Positions 27,854 through 36,877 of a stretch of 64,000 bases of DNA are shown one piece after another; position 1 is the stretch's first letter; every line of letters begins with the position of its first letter. The DNA lies in the NCBI GenBank assembly GCA_036268995.1, contig DATATB010000068.1, positions 1-64,000 of the forward strand, given 5' to 3'. The notes under the pieces were generated by a model. The model was not told where the DNA came from, did not search any database, and saw nothing but the letters and a program-made list of their open reading frames with translations. This DNA is from DATATB01 sp036268995 (lineage in GTDB: Bacteria > Planctomycetota > Planctomycetia > Pirellulales > PNKZ01). The position numbers and the translations under genes are program-made.

Positions 27854-28636
27854 ATGACTCGTGTCGAGCATGGGCCGCTGTCGGCCGCCGAATTGGCCTC
27901 CTACCAGCGCGATGGCTACCTGGTGCTGCGGGGCGTGTTTTCGCCGGCCGAAATCTCGGCCTTGGATGCCGAGGCCGACCGGCTGCTCAAACGCCGCGAT
28001 CTGATCGACTCGGCCAACATGCGTTGCCGCTGGCAGAATCATTTTGCCACCGACGAGTGCCTGTTCGAATGCTTCGACCCCGTGATTGACATCAGCCAGC
28101 CATGTGCGCTCGTGGCCGGCGACGAGCGGATCCTCGAGCCGCTGTCGGCCATTTATGGGGACCGCGCTCACTTGTTCAAAGACAAGCTGATCTTCAAGCC
28201 GCCCGGTGCCCGCGGCTATGGGTTGCACCAGGACTACATTGGCTGGAAGAATTTTCCCCGTTCATTCGTCACGGTGCTGGTGGCCATCGACGCGGCCGAT
28301 GCCGACAACGGGGCCACCGAAGTTTTTCCCGGCTGCCACCACGCCGGCTATCTCTCGCCCGAGGATGGCGATTATCACGAAGTGCCGCCGGAGAAAGTCG
28401 ACCTGTCGCAGGGAGTCAAGCTCGAACTCGAGCCGGGCGACATCGCGATCTTTGGCTGCTTCACGCCGCATCGTTCGCAGCCCAATCGCAGCGATCGCTG
28501 GCGGCGGCAGCTCTATCTCAGCTACAGCGCCGATGCCGACGGCGGCAATCGCCGCGAGCGGCACTACCAAGAGTTCCATCATTGGCTGCGCAAGAAATAC
28601 GCCGAGTACGGAAAGACCGAGGTTTACTTCCGGTGA
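27854..28636 (+). CDS. Phytanoyl-CoA dioxygenase (PhyH) family protein
   Basis: A 260-residue Fe(II)/2-oxoglutarate-dependent oxygenase of the PhyH family. The iron ligands are His and Asp of GLHQD and the distal His of CFTPHRSQPN; Arg in RSDRWRRQLYLSY binds 2-oxoglutarate. Family members hydroxylate lipids or small secondary metabolites; the substrate is unknown. The stop overlaps the GTG start of the following MFS transporter, so oxygenase and transporter are translationally coupled and probably act on the same compound. Confidence 0.88.
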   Translation: MTRVEHGPLSAAELASYQRDGYLVLRGVFSPAEISALDAEADRLLKRRDLIDSANMRCRWQNHFATDECLFECFDPVIDISQPCALVAGDERILEPLSAIYGDRAHLFKDKLIFKPPGARGYGLHQDYIGWKNFPRSFVTVLVAIDAADADNGATEVFPGCHHAGYLSPEDGDYHEVPPEKVDLSQGVKLELEPGDIAIFGCFTPHRSQPNRSDRWRRQLYLSYSADADGGNRRERHYQEFHHWLRKKYAEYGKTEVYFR

Positions 28637-29943
28637 CCACCGCTACCAATCCCTACGAATCGCCGCAGGTGTCCGAGGGGCTGGACCCCTCGCACATGCC
28701 GCCCAACGACTTGCGTTACTACGGTTTCGGGGCCAGCAATGTGCTGCTGGGCGCGCTGGCGATGCTGGGCACCTTGCCGGGCCGAACGCACGGGCTGGGG
28801 CTGATCACCGAGTACCTGTTGACCGATATGCAACTGGATCGCAACACGTTCTCGCTGATCAACCTGGTCGCGACGCTCATTGGCGGCCTGGCGTGCTTTC
28901 CGGCCGGTGCGCTGGTGGACCGGCTGGGCACGCGCTGGAGCCTGGCGCTGGTGTCGGCGGCACTGGGGGCGACCTGCTTCTTAATGGCTGGAGTCTACGG
29001 AGTCGTGTCCCTGTTCGTGCTGGTCACACTCACGCGAGCGCTGGGGCAAAGCGCCTTGTCGGTCGTCAGCATGGCGGTCGTGGGCAAGTGGTTCAAACGC
29101 CATGTCGGCGTCGCCATGTCGGTTTATTCGGTGCTCGTCAGCCTGTTCTTCATGGCCGGGTTTGTGCTCGTCGGCATGGCCGTTCTTGAGTGGAGCTGGC
29201 GCACGGCTTGGGCGATCATCGGCATGGCCCTGATGTTCGGACTCGCGCCATTGGCCGCGCTGGCGGTGCGCAGCCGGCCGGAAAGCCTGCACGCGGAAAC
29301 GGACGAGCTGGCGGCAGATGCGGCCAGCCTGGGCGGGTTCAGCTTCGCGGAAGCATTGCGAACGCCGGCGTTCTGGGTCTTTGCCCTGGCCGCCTCATTC
29401 TATGGCCTGGTTTCTTCCGGCATGGGCCTGTGGAACCAGGGGATTTTGGCCGAGCACAAGTTCGATGCCACGGCTTATCACAATCTGCTCGGCTTCTCAA
29501 CCTTGATGAGCCTCGCCGGTCAACTGTTGGCTGGCGTGTTGGGTTGGCGCGTTCCCATGGGCCGTTTGTTGGCCGGCGCCATGTTTCTGTACGCCGCCGC
29601 CCTGCTCTGGCTGACTCAGATTGAATCGTTCTTTGCCTTGCAGCTTTATGCCGTGATGATGGGCATCGCCGGCGGAATGGTGATGGTGCTGTTCTTCGCT
29701 ATCTGGCCGCAAGCCTTCGGCCGGGCATCGTTGGGCCGCATTCAAGGCGCCGCTCAAATGCTCACGGTCGTGGCCTCGGCCGTCGGCCCGCTGTTGTTCT
29801 CGTCTTGCCACGAGGTCACGGGCTCGTATTCGCCGGCGCTATATGCGATCGTGCCGATTGTTGTTCTGCTCGGCGTGGCGGCCTGGGTCGTGCGCACGCC
29901 GCACCGGGTGGAACCAGCGCGGCCACCGGCCGCGGCTTTATGA
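28633..29943 (+). CDS. MFS transporter, possibly oxalate/formate-antiporter-like
   Basis: A 436-residue protein with a GTG start overlapping the PhyH stop (GTGA). After a cytoplasmic N-terminus carrying the planctomycete NPYESP motif, about 12 membrane helices follow, with the MFS motif A GALVDRLGTRWSL between helices 2 and 3. The last residues (RPPAAAL, then TGA) are encoded inside a GCGACC-family REP arm (29918-29941). The substrate is unknown; the coupling to a dioxygenase suggests an oxidised small metabolite. Confidence 0.85.
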   Translation: MTTATNPYESPQVSEGLDPSHMPPNDLRYYGFGASNVLLGALAMLGTLPGRTHGLGLITEYLLTDMQLDRNTFSLINLVATLIGGLACFPAGALVDRLGTRWSLALVSAALGATCFLMAGVYGVVSLFVLVTLTRALGQSALSVVSMAVVGKWFKRHVGVAMSVYSVLVSLFFMAGFVLVGMAVLEWSWRTAWAIIGMALMFGLAPLAALAVRSRPESLHAETDELAADAASLGGFSFAEALRTPAFWVFALAASFYGLVSSGMGLWNQGILAEHKFDATAYHNLLGFSTLMSLAGQLLAGVLGWRVPMGRLLAGAMFLYAAALLWLTQIESFFALQLYAVMMGIAGGMVMVLFFAIWPQAFGRASLGRIQGAAQMLTVVASAVGPLLFSSCHEVTGSYSPALYAIVPIVVLLGVAAWVVRTPHRVEPARPPAAAL

Positions 29944-30012
29944 CAAAGTTCGGGCGGCATACGATGCAAACAAGTTGAATCAAATTGTCCATTCCCAAGC
30001 GGATCCCATCCC

Positions 30013-31074
30013 ATGGCCATCGCAACCATCCCTGTCCGGTTTCATGTTTCGCTGAATGTTTCGAACCTGGAAAAGTCGGTCGGTTTTTACCGGCTGCTGT
30101 TTGGACACGAGCCGGCCAAGTTTCGAAATGACTACGCGAAGTTCGAAAGCGAAGATCCGCCGCTGGTGCTCTCGCTCGAGCCGACGCCGCCCACGCGCGG
30201 CGGGTCGCTCAATCACCTGGGCTTGCGACTGGCCGACTCGGCCGCACTGGTCGAAATTCAGCGGCGGTTCGAAGCCGCCGGCATCGCCACGCAGCGCGAA
30301 GAAGGAGTCGAATGCTGCTACGCCCTGCAAACCAAGTTCTGGGTCACCGATCCGGATCAGAACCTGTGGGAACTGTACATTCTGCACGAGGACCTCGAGC
30401 ATCGCGGCGCGGGTCAGACGCTCGAGCAGATGCTGCCGGGCGGAATGCCCGCCAAGACCGATGAGCCGCAGGCAGCGCCGACCATCTGGCGCCACACGCT
30501 AGGCATGGAAATTCCCGAGCGGCTGCCGGAGGCGGACGGCAGCGTGGACGAAGCCCACCTACTGGGCACGTTCAACCTGGCGCTTGCCGACGACGTGCGC
30601 GATCGCTTACTGCACGAAATTCGCCGCATCTTGAAGCCGGCCGGCAAGCTAATGCTACACACGCTGGTGGGCGATCGCCCGTTTGCCGGAAAACCGAATT
30701 TGCCAGGGCCGGCCGCATTGGTCGAAGCCGTGCCCGTGGACGCGGAAGTGTTTGCCGCGCTCGAGCGAGCCGGCTTTGTGCATCTGCAATTGGAAAAGTT
30801 CGGCGCGTCGCCCTGTTTTGTGGCCGGCGGCGTCGAAATGCGCGAGCTGAAGCTCTGGGCCCGCAATCCGATCACGACTGCCCAGCACGTCGAGTGCTTC
30901 GTGCTCTACATAGGCCCGCTCAAGCAGGTCGAAGACGACGCCGGCACCGTGTATCCGCGTGGCCAGCGCGTCCGCGTTTGCGATCGCCAATGGTCACTGC
31001 TCAAGAGCGGGCCGGCTGCCGACGCATTCGTCTTCTTCACCGGCCAGCCCGCAGCGCAATGCGGAATCGGTTAG
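30013..31074 (+). CDS. ArsI-type C-As lyase fused to a methyltransferase-like C-terminal part
   Basis: A 353-residue protein. Residues 1-140 are a VOC domain with His in VRFHVSLNV, His in SLNHLGLR and Glu in LWELYI as metal ligands, and the vicinal Cys pair in GVECCYAL that binds the arsenical in ArsI/CadI lyases, plus FWVTDPDQNLWELY. ArsI cleaves the C-As bond of trivalent organoarsenicals. Residues about 180-330 resemble the second half of a class I methyltransferase (LLHEIRRILKPAGKLMLHTL) and a small C-terminal module (HVECFVLYIGPLKQVEDDAG) but lack the SAM-binding GxGxG half. The fusion links demethylation to a methyltransferase remnant. An ArsR-type regulator lies 1 kb downstream. Confidence 0.75.
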   Translation: MAIATIPVRFHVSLNVSNLEKSVGFYRLLFGHEPAKFRNDYAKFESEDPPLVLSLEPTPPTRGGSLNHLGLRLADSAALVEIQRRFEAAGIATQREEGVECCYALQTKFWVTDPDQNLWELYILHEDLEHRGAGQTLEQMLPGGMPAKTDEPQAAPTIWRHTLGMEIPERLPEADGSVDEAHLLGTFNLALADDVRDRLLHEIRRILKPAGKLMLHTLVGDRPFAGKPNLPGPAALVEAVPVDAEVFAALERAGFVHLQLEKFGASPCFVAGGVEMRELKLWARNPITTAQHVECFVLYIGPLKQVEDDAGTVYPRGQRVRVCDRQWSLLKSGPAADAFVFFTGQPAAQCGIG

Positions 31075-31091
31075 CGGCGTAGGACGACCGT

Positions 31092-31898
31092 TTACTGCGG
31101 GGGCAGGCTATACGTGACCGGTTGGATGATGTCCATCTCCACCGCTCGTCCGCCGCGCCGGCCGGGTTCAAACCGCCACTGCCGCATGATCTGGACCGCA
31201 GTGTTATCGATCGACGCGACGCCAGACGAAACCTCGACTCGCACCGCTGCTACCTTGCCCTGCGCGGTAACCGTCACGCGCAGTTTGACGACGCGCACTC
31301 GGTCGGAGTTATAAAAGCGGTCATACTGCAAGACATCGGGCGGATAGGGCGGATTCGGATTGCCCGCCACCGGCTTGGCAGTGGTTTCGGTGCCGGTCGA
31401 GGCTTGCGAAGCGGCCGACGCCTGACTGGCCAAAGCCGCCAGCTTGGCTTGCGGCTGGACCACCGGCGGCCTGGATGCCGGCCGGTCGGTAGGCTCACTG
31501 GCTTTGGCCTTCAGCTCGCGGGTTGCTTGTTCCACCTTGGCCGTGCTGCTGGCCGGAGCCACTGGCCGACGCTTGCCGCGCGGCGTGGGCAGCTCGAGCC
31601 TGGGTCCGATCTCCAGCTTGGGCACCGGGCGTTTGGGCACCGACGTCGTTTTGCTCAGTTGAGTCGCCGGCGTGGGACGCCAGAGTTCGATGCTGATCGG
31701 CAATTCCGGCTCGACGACCTCTTCCGGCCGCGGCGCGGCGGCCATCGAGGCACTGAGCGCGATCGACGCCCGGCCCGGCCGCGTGGCCCACGGCACTGGG
31801 TTGCTGTTGCCGACGATGGCGAGCGCCCCGAAGATGCACACGTGGGCAAGTCCACTGGCAAAGTAGGCCAGAGATTGATGCAGCCATTGGCGATTCAT
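31092..31898 (-). CDS. tonB: TonB-family energy transducer
   Basis: A 268-residue protein with an N-terminal membrane helix (SLAYFASGLAHVCIFGALAIVG), a Pro/Lys/Ala-rich spanning region and a C-terminal TonB domain (VVKLRVTVTAQGKVAAVRVE, VQIMRQWRFEPGRRGGRAV). It passes proton-motive energy from ExbBD to outer-membrane receptors; the receptor at 32656-35136 is the probable client. exbB and exbD are not in this window. It converges with the ArsI fusion gene and is divergent from the arsR-like gene. Confidence 0.85.
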   Translation of the reverse strand: MNRQWLHQSLAYFASGLAHVCIFGALAIVGNSNPVPWATRPGRASIALSASMAAAPRPEEVVEPELPISIELWRPTPATQLSKTTSVPKRPVPKLEIGPRLELPTPRGKRRPVAPASSTAKVEQATRELKAKASEPTDRPASRPPVVQPQAKLAALASQASAASQASTGTETTAKPVAGNPNPPYPPDVLQYDRFYNSDRVRVVKLRVTVTAQGKVAAVRVEVSSGVASIDNTAVQIMRQWRFEPGRRGGRAVEMDIIQPVTYSLPPQ

Positions 31899-32048
31899 GG
31901 CGGCTGGTCAGCGCGGGAGCGCGTGGATTAGAATGCCCTGGTTCGTTCGAGGCAGACGGACAGGACAGTCTAACGAACGTAAGAATGATCGGCAAGCGGG
32001 TGCTTCCGATTTCAGTGCGGCTTGCGGCCGATGGAGACGAGTTGCTGC

Positions 32049-32399
32049 ATGAAAGCCCTGGCAGAGTTCGAATCGTGCGCCAAGCGCCTGAAGGCGCTGG
32101 CCGATCCGGAGCGCTTGCGGATCATCAATCTGCTGTTCGAGGGGCCGCGCCATGTGAGCGATCTGGCCGATCTGCTACACGACGAAATCGTCAAGGTTTC
32201 GCACCACCTGGGCGTACTACGCAAGGCCGACCTGGTGCAGACCCGCAAAGAGGGGCGGTTCGTGCAGTACATGCTGCATCCCGACGTGTTGCGAGGCCCC
32301 CAATCCGCAGCGTCTGCCCACACGATCGAGCTGGGCTGCTGCCGGCTGGAGTTGCCGCCGGCGTCGGCTGCCGCGGCGCGCTCGGTCAAGCGGCCTTAA
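32049..32399 (+). CDS. ArsR/SmtB-family metal-type repressor
   Basis: A 116-residue winged-helix protein: ALADPERLRIINLLFEGPRH, recognition region VKVSHHLGVLRKADLVQTRKEGRFVQYML. Cys residues lie near the N-terminus (FESCAKRL; SCC precedes it if the ATG at 32022 is used) and at the C-terminus (ELGCCRLELP), a possible thiol site for As(III), Cd(II) or Zn(II). The ATG at 32049 is favoured by GGAGACGAG upstream. Its likely targets are itself, the neighbouring TonB-dependent receptor and perhaps the ArsI fusion. Confidence 0.8.
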   Translation: MKALAEFESCAKRLKALADPERLRIINLLFEGPRHVSDLADLLHDEIVKVSHHLGVLRKADLVQTRKEGRFVQYMLHPDVLRGPQSAASAHTIELGCCRLELPPASAAAARSVKRP

Positions 32400-32655
32400 T
32401 TGAGCTGCGGCGGGATCTTCGCAGGTGAAACTTTGCCGACTGCGCCATGCACAGCGAGCAGCCGCAGGATATCGCCTCGTACACGTATAGCGTCTCTAAC
32501 AGGCCTGCGGACCGCCGACAAAATCGGCCCGCGATATTCTCACGTTGGTGAGACTTTTGTGCCTCCCCAGGTGCGTGGTTGCCCGATAAGCACACTGTCG
32601 AGCTTCGGTCAAGCGAGACCGAGGCGTTTTCCGGCAGATGTGCAGAGAGGCGTTC

Positions 32656-35136
32656 ATGCGGCGCTCAAGGGGCGGGAACGAGCGATGGCGTTGGCTCTGC
32701 GGCGTGTTGCTGGCCTGGCAAGTGGCAAACTTTGCCCAGTCGGCACGCGCCGACGAGCCGGTGCCGGCGGTGCAAAACGCGGCATCGACCGCTGATTCGG
32801 CCGCGCCGCCCGTGTCGCTGGCCGCCTTCCTCCAGCCGCCGCCGCTGCCCCCGGCGTCGGCTCCGGCACCTGAGTTGCCCCCGGTGAACGTCGTGGCCGA
32901 GCCGCAGGCGACGCCCAGCCCGGGACCTACCGAGGAAGTTGCCGGCCCCTCGATTCTAAGCGGCACGATCTTCACCAATCCCGTCGTCAACGGCTACAAC
33001 GCACCGACGTCGACCGTGGGCACCATGCTCAACACGTCGACCATGCAATTTCCCGGCTCGATCAGCACGATTACCCGCGACGTGATCAGCGACCAGAAGG
33101 TCATCAATATGGATGACCTGATCCGCGACATTCCCAGCGCCGTGAAGGCGTACGGCAACGACGGCGTGATCCGACTGGACCAGTTCTTTGTGCGCGGGTA
33201 TGAGGTCACCTCCCAGAACTGGCGCAAGGACGGATTCCTAGACCCGACCTACCAGCAGCGCGACACGCAAAACATGGAGCGTTTGGACGTGCTGGCCGGG
33301 CCTTCGTCCGTGCTCTACGGTTCGGCCCAGCCTACAGGCACGTTCAACGTGACCACCAAGCAGGCCGTGGCCGATCAGTTTGCGAACGCCGGCGTAATGA
33401 CCGGCAGCTATGGCCTGCAGCGCTACACGATGGACGTGAACACCTGGCTTAACAACGACAAGACCGTACTGTTCCGCCTGAATGGCGCCTACATGAACGT
33501 CGACAGCTTCCGCACCAGCGTGTTCCAGCAGCGCGAGTTCTTGGCGCCGACCGTGACGCTCCTGCTCGACGACGATACCACGCTACGTTGGTCGGGCGAG
33601 TATCAGCACGATCGGTTCCGCTTGGATCAGGGCATTCCGGCCATCAATGGCGACCCGTTTGCCGTCAATAGCAACGTGTTCACCGGCAATCCCAGCGGCG
33701 ACATCGGCGACTACCACAGCTACCACTCGACGCTCGTCTTGGAGCGCCAATTGAACGACGATTGGACCCTGCGCGTCGGCGAAATGTCGCTGTGGTACAA
33801 CACGCCGTCGAGCACGACGCTGCTGGACGGCGGCACAACAAATGCCGCCACCGGCTTGCTCAGTAGCCCGATTTTCGGACAAGACACGTCAGTGGCCAAC
33901 CCGTTTATGGAGCAGAACCACGATATCTTGGAAACCTTGGGCGGCGAGTTCGACACCGGTCCCTTCAAGCACAAAGCCGTATTCGGCGCCGAACAGGATT
34001 GGTTCATCACCAATCACGATACGTTCACCACGAGTTCGCTTGCAGACCCAGCGACGTTCGCGACCATCGGCAGCGCATACGGGCCGATTAACGTCGGTAC
34101 GGGGGCCAATTCGATGCCGGTTATTCCAAACACAACCAATCCGCCGGGCGGCGTAATATCCCAGAATGTTTTCGACAACCCCTCCTTCCGCCAGAATCGC
34201 TTCGGCTTCTTCGCCCAGGACATGATCGATGTGACCGACCGGCTGCACGTGACATTGGGCGGACGCTTCGACTACGTCAGCCAGGAATACGCCCGCCAGG
34301 ACTTGTTCTATGTGCCGGGCATCATCCCGCCCCCGGGCGTTACGGCGATCCCAATGATTCGCACGACCGACACCTTCAACCAGTTCTCGCCGCGTGCCGG
34401 CCTGACGTACGATCTGGTTCCCGAGCGGATGAGCGTTTATGCCATGTACTCGCGATCGTTCACGCCGAGCATTGGCGTGGCGAACTTCTCGGCCCCGACG
34501 CAACTGTTGCCCGAGATCGGCAATATCTGGGAAGGTGGCATCAAGACGCGATTGAACGACAAGTTCCTGCTGACCACGTCCGGTTATTGGATCGAGGAAC
34601 ACAATGTCAACGTCGAGCAATTCGACTCGACGCCCGGCGCGCTGGTGCCAATCTTTCTGACCCAGGCCGGGTTGGAGCGCAGCCAGGGTGTCGAGGCCAA
34701 CCTGACGGGCAATCTTACCCAGAAGCTGAGCACGACCAGCAACTTTGGTTATAACGACAGCTACCTTTACGGCGTGGCCCAATCGGAGACCGGCGTGGCC
34801 CCGCCGTTGGCGCAAACTCGCGTCCGCGCGGTCCCGCACTGGCTGGGAAATATCTGGCTCCGCTACAACTTCGTGCAGGAGCAAAAGCGAACGATCGGCG
34901 CCGCGCTTGGCATGCGTTACGTCGGCACTCGTCTCGGCGACTACTCGTCGCCGCTCGTGCTGCCGAGCTACGACATCTGGGATCTCGGTTTCTACTGCAA
35001 CAAGAACTGGTGGAGCGCTTCGCTGCTGTGGGACAACGTCTTCAACCAGACGTACGCACTGTCGTCCATCAGCCAGTACCAGGTCATGCCCGGCACGCCC
35101 AGCAACGTCCGCCTACAGTTCACTGGCACGTTCTAA
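32656..35136 (+). CDS. TonB-dependent outer-membrane receptor, siderophore type
   Basis: An 826-residue protein. The start at 32656 follows AGAGAGG and gives a signal peptide (WRWLCGVLLAWQVANFAQSARA). A Pro-rich linker precedes the plug (MQFPGSISTITRDVISDQKV, DLIRDIPSAV, RLDVLAGPSSVLYGSAQPTG) and a 22-strand barrel that ends in the aromatic Phe of LQFTGTF needed for outer-membrane insertion. The plug most resembles ferric-siderophore receptors. No Fur box is visible in the 256-bp gap after the arsR-like gene; a short TCTCAC/GTGAGA hairpin lies near 32537-32552. Presence of this family supports a diderm envelope. Confidence 0.93.
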   Translation: MRRSRGGNERWRWLCGVLLAWQVANFAQSARADEPVPAVQNAASTADSAAPPVSLAAFLQPPPLPPASAPAPELPPVNVVAEPQATPSPGPTEEVAGPSILSGTIFTNPVVNGYNAPTSTVGTMLNTSTMQFPGSISTITRDVISDQKVINMDDLIRDIPSAVKAYGNDGVIRLDQFFVRGYEVTSQNWRKDGFLDPTYQQRDTQNMERLDVLAGPSSVLYGSAQPTGTFNVTTKQAVADQFANAGVMTGSYGLQRYTMDVNTWLNNDKTVLFRLNGAYMNVDSFRTSVFQQREFLAPTVTLLLDDDTTLRWSGEYQHDRFRLDQGIPAINGDPFAVNSNVFTGNPSGDIGDYHSYHSTLVLERQLNDDWTLRVGEMSLWYNTPSSTTLLDGGTTNAATGLLSSPIFGQDTSVANPFMEQNHDILETLGGEFDTGPFKHKAVFGAEQDWFITNHDTFTTSSLADPATFATIGSAYGPINVGTGANSMPVIPNTTNPPGGVISQNVFDNPSFRQNRFGFFAQDMIDVTDRLHVTLGGRFDYVSQEYARQDLFYVPGIIPPPGVTAIPMIRTTDTFNQFSPRAGLTYDLVPERMSVYAMYSRSFTPSIGVANFSAPTQLLPEIGNIWEGGIKTRLNDKFLLTTSGYWIEEHNVNVEQFDSTPGALVPIFLTQAGLERSQGVEANLTGNLTQKLSTTSNFGYNDSYLYGVAQSETGVAPPLAQTRVRAVPHWLGNIWLRYNFVQEQKRTIGAALGMRYVGTRLGDYSSPLVLPSYDIWDLGFYCNKNWWSASLLWDNVFNQTYALSSISQYQVMPGTPSNVRLQFTGTF

Positions 35137-35160
35137 TCGCAGGCGCGCATCGAAGTAGTA

Positions 35161-35248
35161 AGCTCACTCCGTGAGCCGTAACCGCTCCGAGAAAGATCTC
35201 TCGCTTTGCCAGTCATCCGTACGCGAGCTAGGGCTCACGGAGTGAACC
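35161..35248. repeat. Inverted repeat after the receptor (GCTCACTCCGTGAGCC family)
   Basis: Arms 35161-35177 and 35232-35248 pair at 15 of 17 positions around 54 bases that hold a further CGAGA/TCTCG hairpin. It lies just after the receptor stop and may act as its transcript end. Confidence 0.75.
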
Positions 35249-35318
35249 TGATACTTTATACGTTTCGGCCACTTCGGCCGCGTGGCTCGTCAGGTTCGCG
35301 CCGGGGGGCAGAGCATCC

Positions 35319-36185
35319 ATGAGAATTCCGAAGTACTGGGCCAGGGCCACGGCCGAAGCGCCAAAGCCCGATGGAATCCCGGTTTCGCAGTCGTGCTGGC
35401 GCTGGTCGGACGACAGCGAGGCCGACGCACGCGATTCGGCGCTGGCCGCGGCCACGCGAATCGTGCGGGCCTTGATCGACGGCACCCCGCTGGCGCACTA
35501 CGGCTATGGCAACGCGCCGCTGCGCGAGCAGTTGATTCAAGAAGTCAGCGACGACGTTGGGCAGCGGCTGGCGGCCGTGACGCAGAATGCGTACGGCGCG
35601 CTGGTGCTCGTCACGGATCAAGTGATGTTCGTCGACGTGGATTTTCCGCCTGCGCAGGCCGGCGCCGAGTTGCGATATTTTTTCAAACGGCTCGTGAGCA
35701 AGCGCGCGATTTCGCCCGAGACCGAACATGAAAATGCGGCGCGACTGAAGATCGAGCGCCTGCTGCGGGAGCGTCCCGATTGGGGCCTGCGCGTGTACCG
35801 CACGTTTGCCGGGCTGCGCGTGCTTGTCACGCACCAGCAATTCGATCCGGCAGGCGATCAGACGGCGGAAGTTTTCGAGTCGCTCGGAGCCGATCCGCTG
35901 TACCAGCGGCTTTGCAAATCGCAGCGCTCGTTCCGCGCCCGACTGACGCCCAAGCCCTGGCGTTGCGGGCATACCGCCAACCACATCTCGTGGCCGCGCG
36001 AAACGGCCGACCAGCAGCAACGCTTCGAGCAGTGGTCGCGGGAATACTCGGCCCGGCAGGTTGGGTATGCGACCTGCCGGTTGCTGGCGGTGATGGGCGA
36101 CGGCGCCGTGCATCCCGCCGTGCAGCCGATCGTCGAGTTGCACGACCACATGTCCCGTTGCGAGGAGCCGCTCAAGCTGGCGTAA
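35319..36185 (+). CDS. Conserved hypothetical protein
   Basis: A 288-residue cytoplasmic protein with no signal or membrane segment. It starts MRIPKYWARATAEAP and contains CWRWSDDSEADARDSA, HYGYGNAPLREQLIQEV, ALVLVTDQVMFVDVDFPP and GLRVYRTFAGLRVLVT. This pattern matches a family of bacterial hypotheticals I have met but that has no assigned function; the strand-turn pattern around VDVDF suggests an acidic metal site. Neighbours give no clue. Confidence 0.6.
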   Translation: MRIPKYWARATAEAPKPDGIPVSQSCWRWSDDSEADARDSALAAATRIVRALIDGTPLAHYGYGNAPLREQLIQEVSDDVGQRLAAVTQNAYGALVLVTDQVMFVDVDFPPAQAGAELRYFFKRLVSKRAISPETEHENAARLKIERLLRERPDWGLRVYRTFAGLRVLVTHQQFDPAGDQTAEVFESLGADPLYQRLCKSQRSFRARLTPKPWRCGHTANHISWPRETADQQQRFEQWSREYSARQVGYATCRLLAVMGDGAVHPAVQPIVELHDHMSRCEEPLKLA

Positions 36186-36198
36186 AGTTCGCGAACGA

Positions 36199-36260
36199 AA
36201 CTAGCCGGCACGTTCATGTGCCGTAACCAGAACAACGGCACATGAATGTGCCGGCTAGTT
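36199..36260. repeat. 25-bp inverted repeat (AACTAGCCGGCAC family)
   Basis: Arms 36199-36223 and 36236-36260 pair with one mismatch around a 12-base centre, between convergent genes. Each arm can also fold alone (CGGCAC/GTGCCG). Confidence 0.9.
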
Positions 36261-36286
36261 TGGGGCGGCGATTCGCGTGGGCCGCT

Positions 36287-36763
36287 TTATTCCGCGAAGC
36301 GGATCTCGACGATCTCGAACTTCATGGTGCCGGCGGGCACGTCGATCTCCGCACGCTGGCCCACCTTCTTGCCGACCAGGCCTTGGGCCAGCGGGCTGGT
36401 GATCAGGATGCGTCCGGCGTCGTAATCTTCGTCGCCGGCGCCGACCAGCGTGAATTCTTCCTGGTCGCCGAAATCGAGATCCTTGACGACCACGGTGCAG
36501 CCGAAAGCGACTTCGTCCTTGGGCAATTGCGACATGTCGACGATGTCGGCCCGGCTGAGCTTGTCGCGCAGCAGGTTGATCTTGGCCTGCAGCATGCCTT
36601 GGGTCTCGCGGGCGCCGTGATATTCGGCGTTCTCGCGCAGGTCGCCGGCGGCGCGGGCTTCGGCAATGCGGACGGCGATGGCCGGCATCTCGACCTCTTC
36701 CATGTGCTTGAGATCGGCCATTAGCTTTTCATAGCCGGTACGGCTTACGGGAATCCTGTCCAT
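36287..36763 (-). CDS. greA: Transcription elongation factor GreA
   Basis: A 158-residue factor that rescues backtracked RNA polymerase by stimulating cleavage of the transcript 3' end. The coiled-coil tip carries the acidic catalytic pair in GDLRENAEYHGARE; the C-terminal FKBP-like domain includes SPLAQGLVGKKVGQ. GAGGTG precedes the ATG by 6 bases. A terminator for the upstream gene lies between it and the zinc-ribbon gene, so greA probably has its own promoter in that short gap. Confidence 0.96.
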   Translation of the reverse strand: MDRIPVSRTGYEKLMADLKHMEEVEMPAIAVRIAEARAAGDLRENAEYHGARETQGMLQAKINLLRDKLSRADIVDMSQLPKDEVAFGCTVVVKDLDFGDQEEFTLVGAGDEDYDAGRILITSPLAQGLVGKKVGQRAEIDVPAGTMKFEIVEIRFAE

Positions 36764-36787
36764 CGCTGCACCTCAGACGCGCTGCAC

Positions 36788-36815
36788 AAAAAAAACGGCC
36801 CCGCCGACGGGACCG
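36788..36815 (-). terminator. Intrinsic terminator after the zinc-ribbon gene
   Basis: On the minus strand CGGTCCCG, a TCGG loop and CGGGGCCG (one G-T pair) are followed by eight T. It lies between the zinc-ribbon gene and greA. Confidence 0.85.
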
Positions 36816-36877
36816 CCCAGTTGGCTTTTATTGTGGATCGGGCGAGAGGCGCTGTAAAGGGCCGAATGCGCTCGCCC

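Noticed and set aside
32400..32655. Possible cobalamin riboswitch or Fur box ahead of the TonB-dependent receptor
   Set aside because: No B12-box-like core and no Fur-type palindrome could be found by eye.
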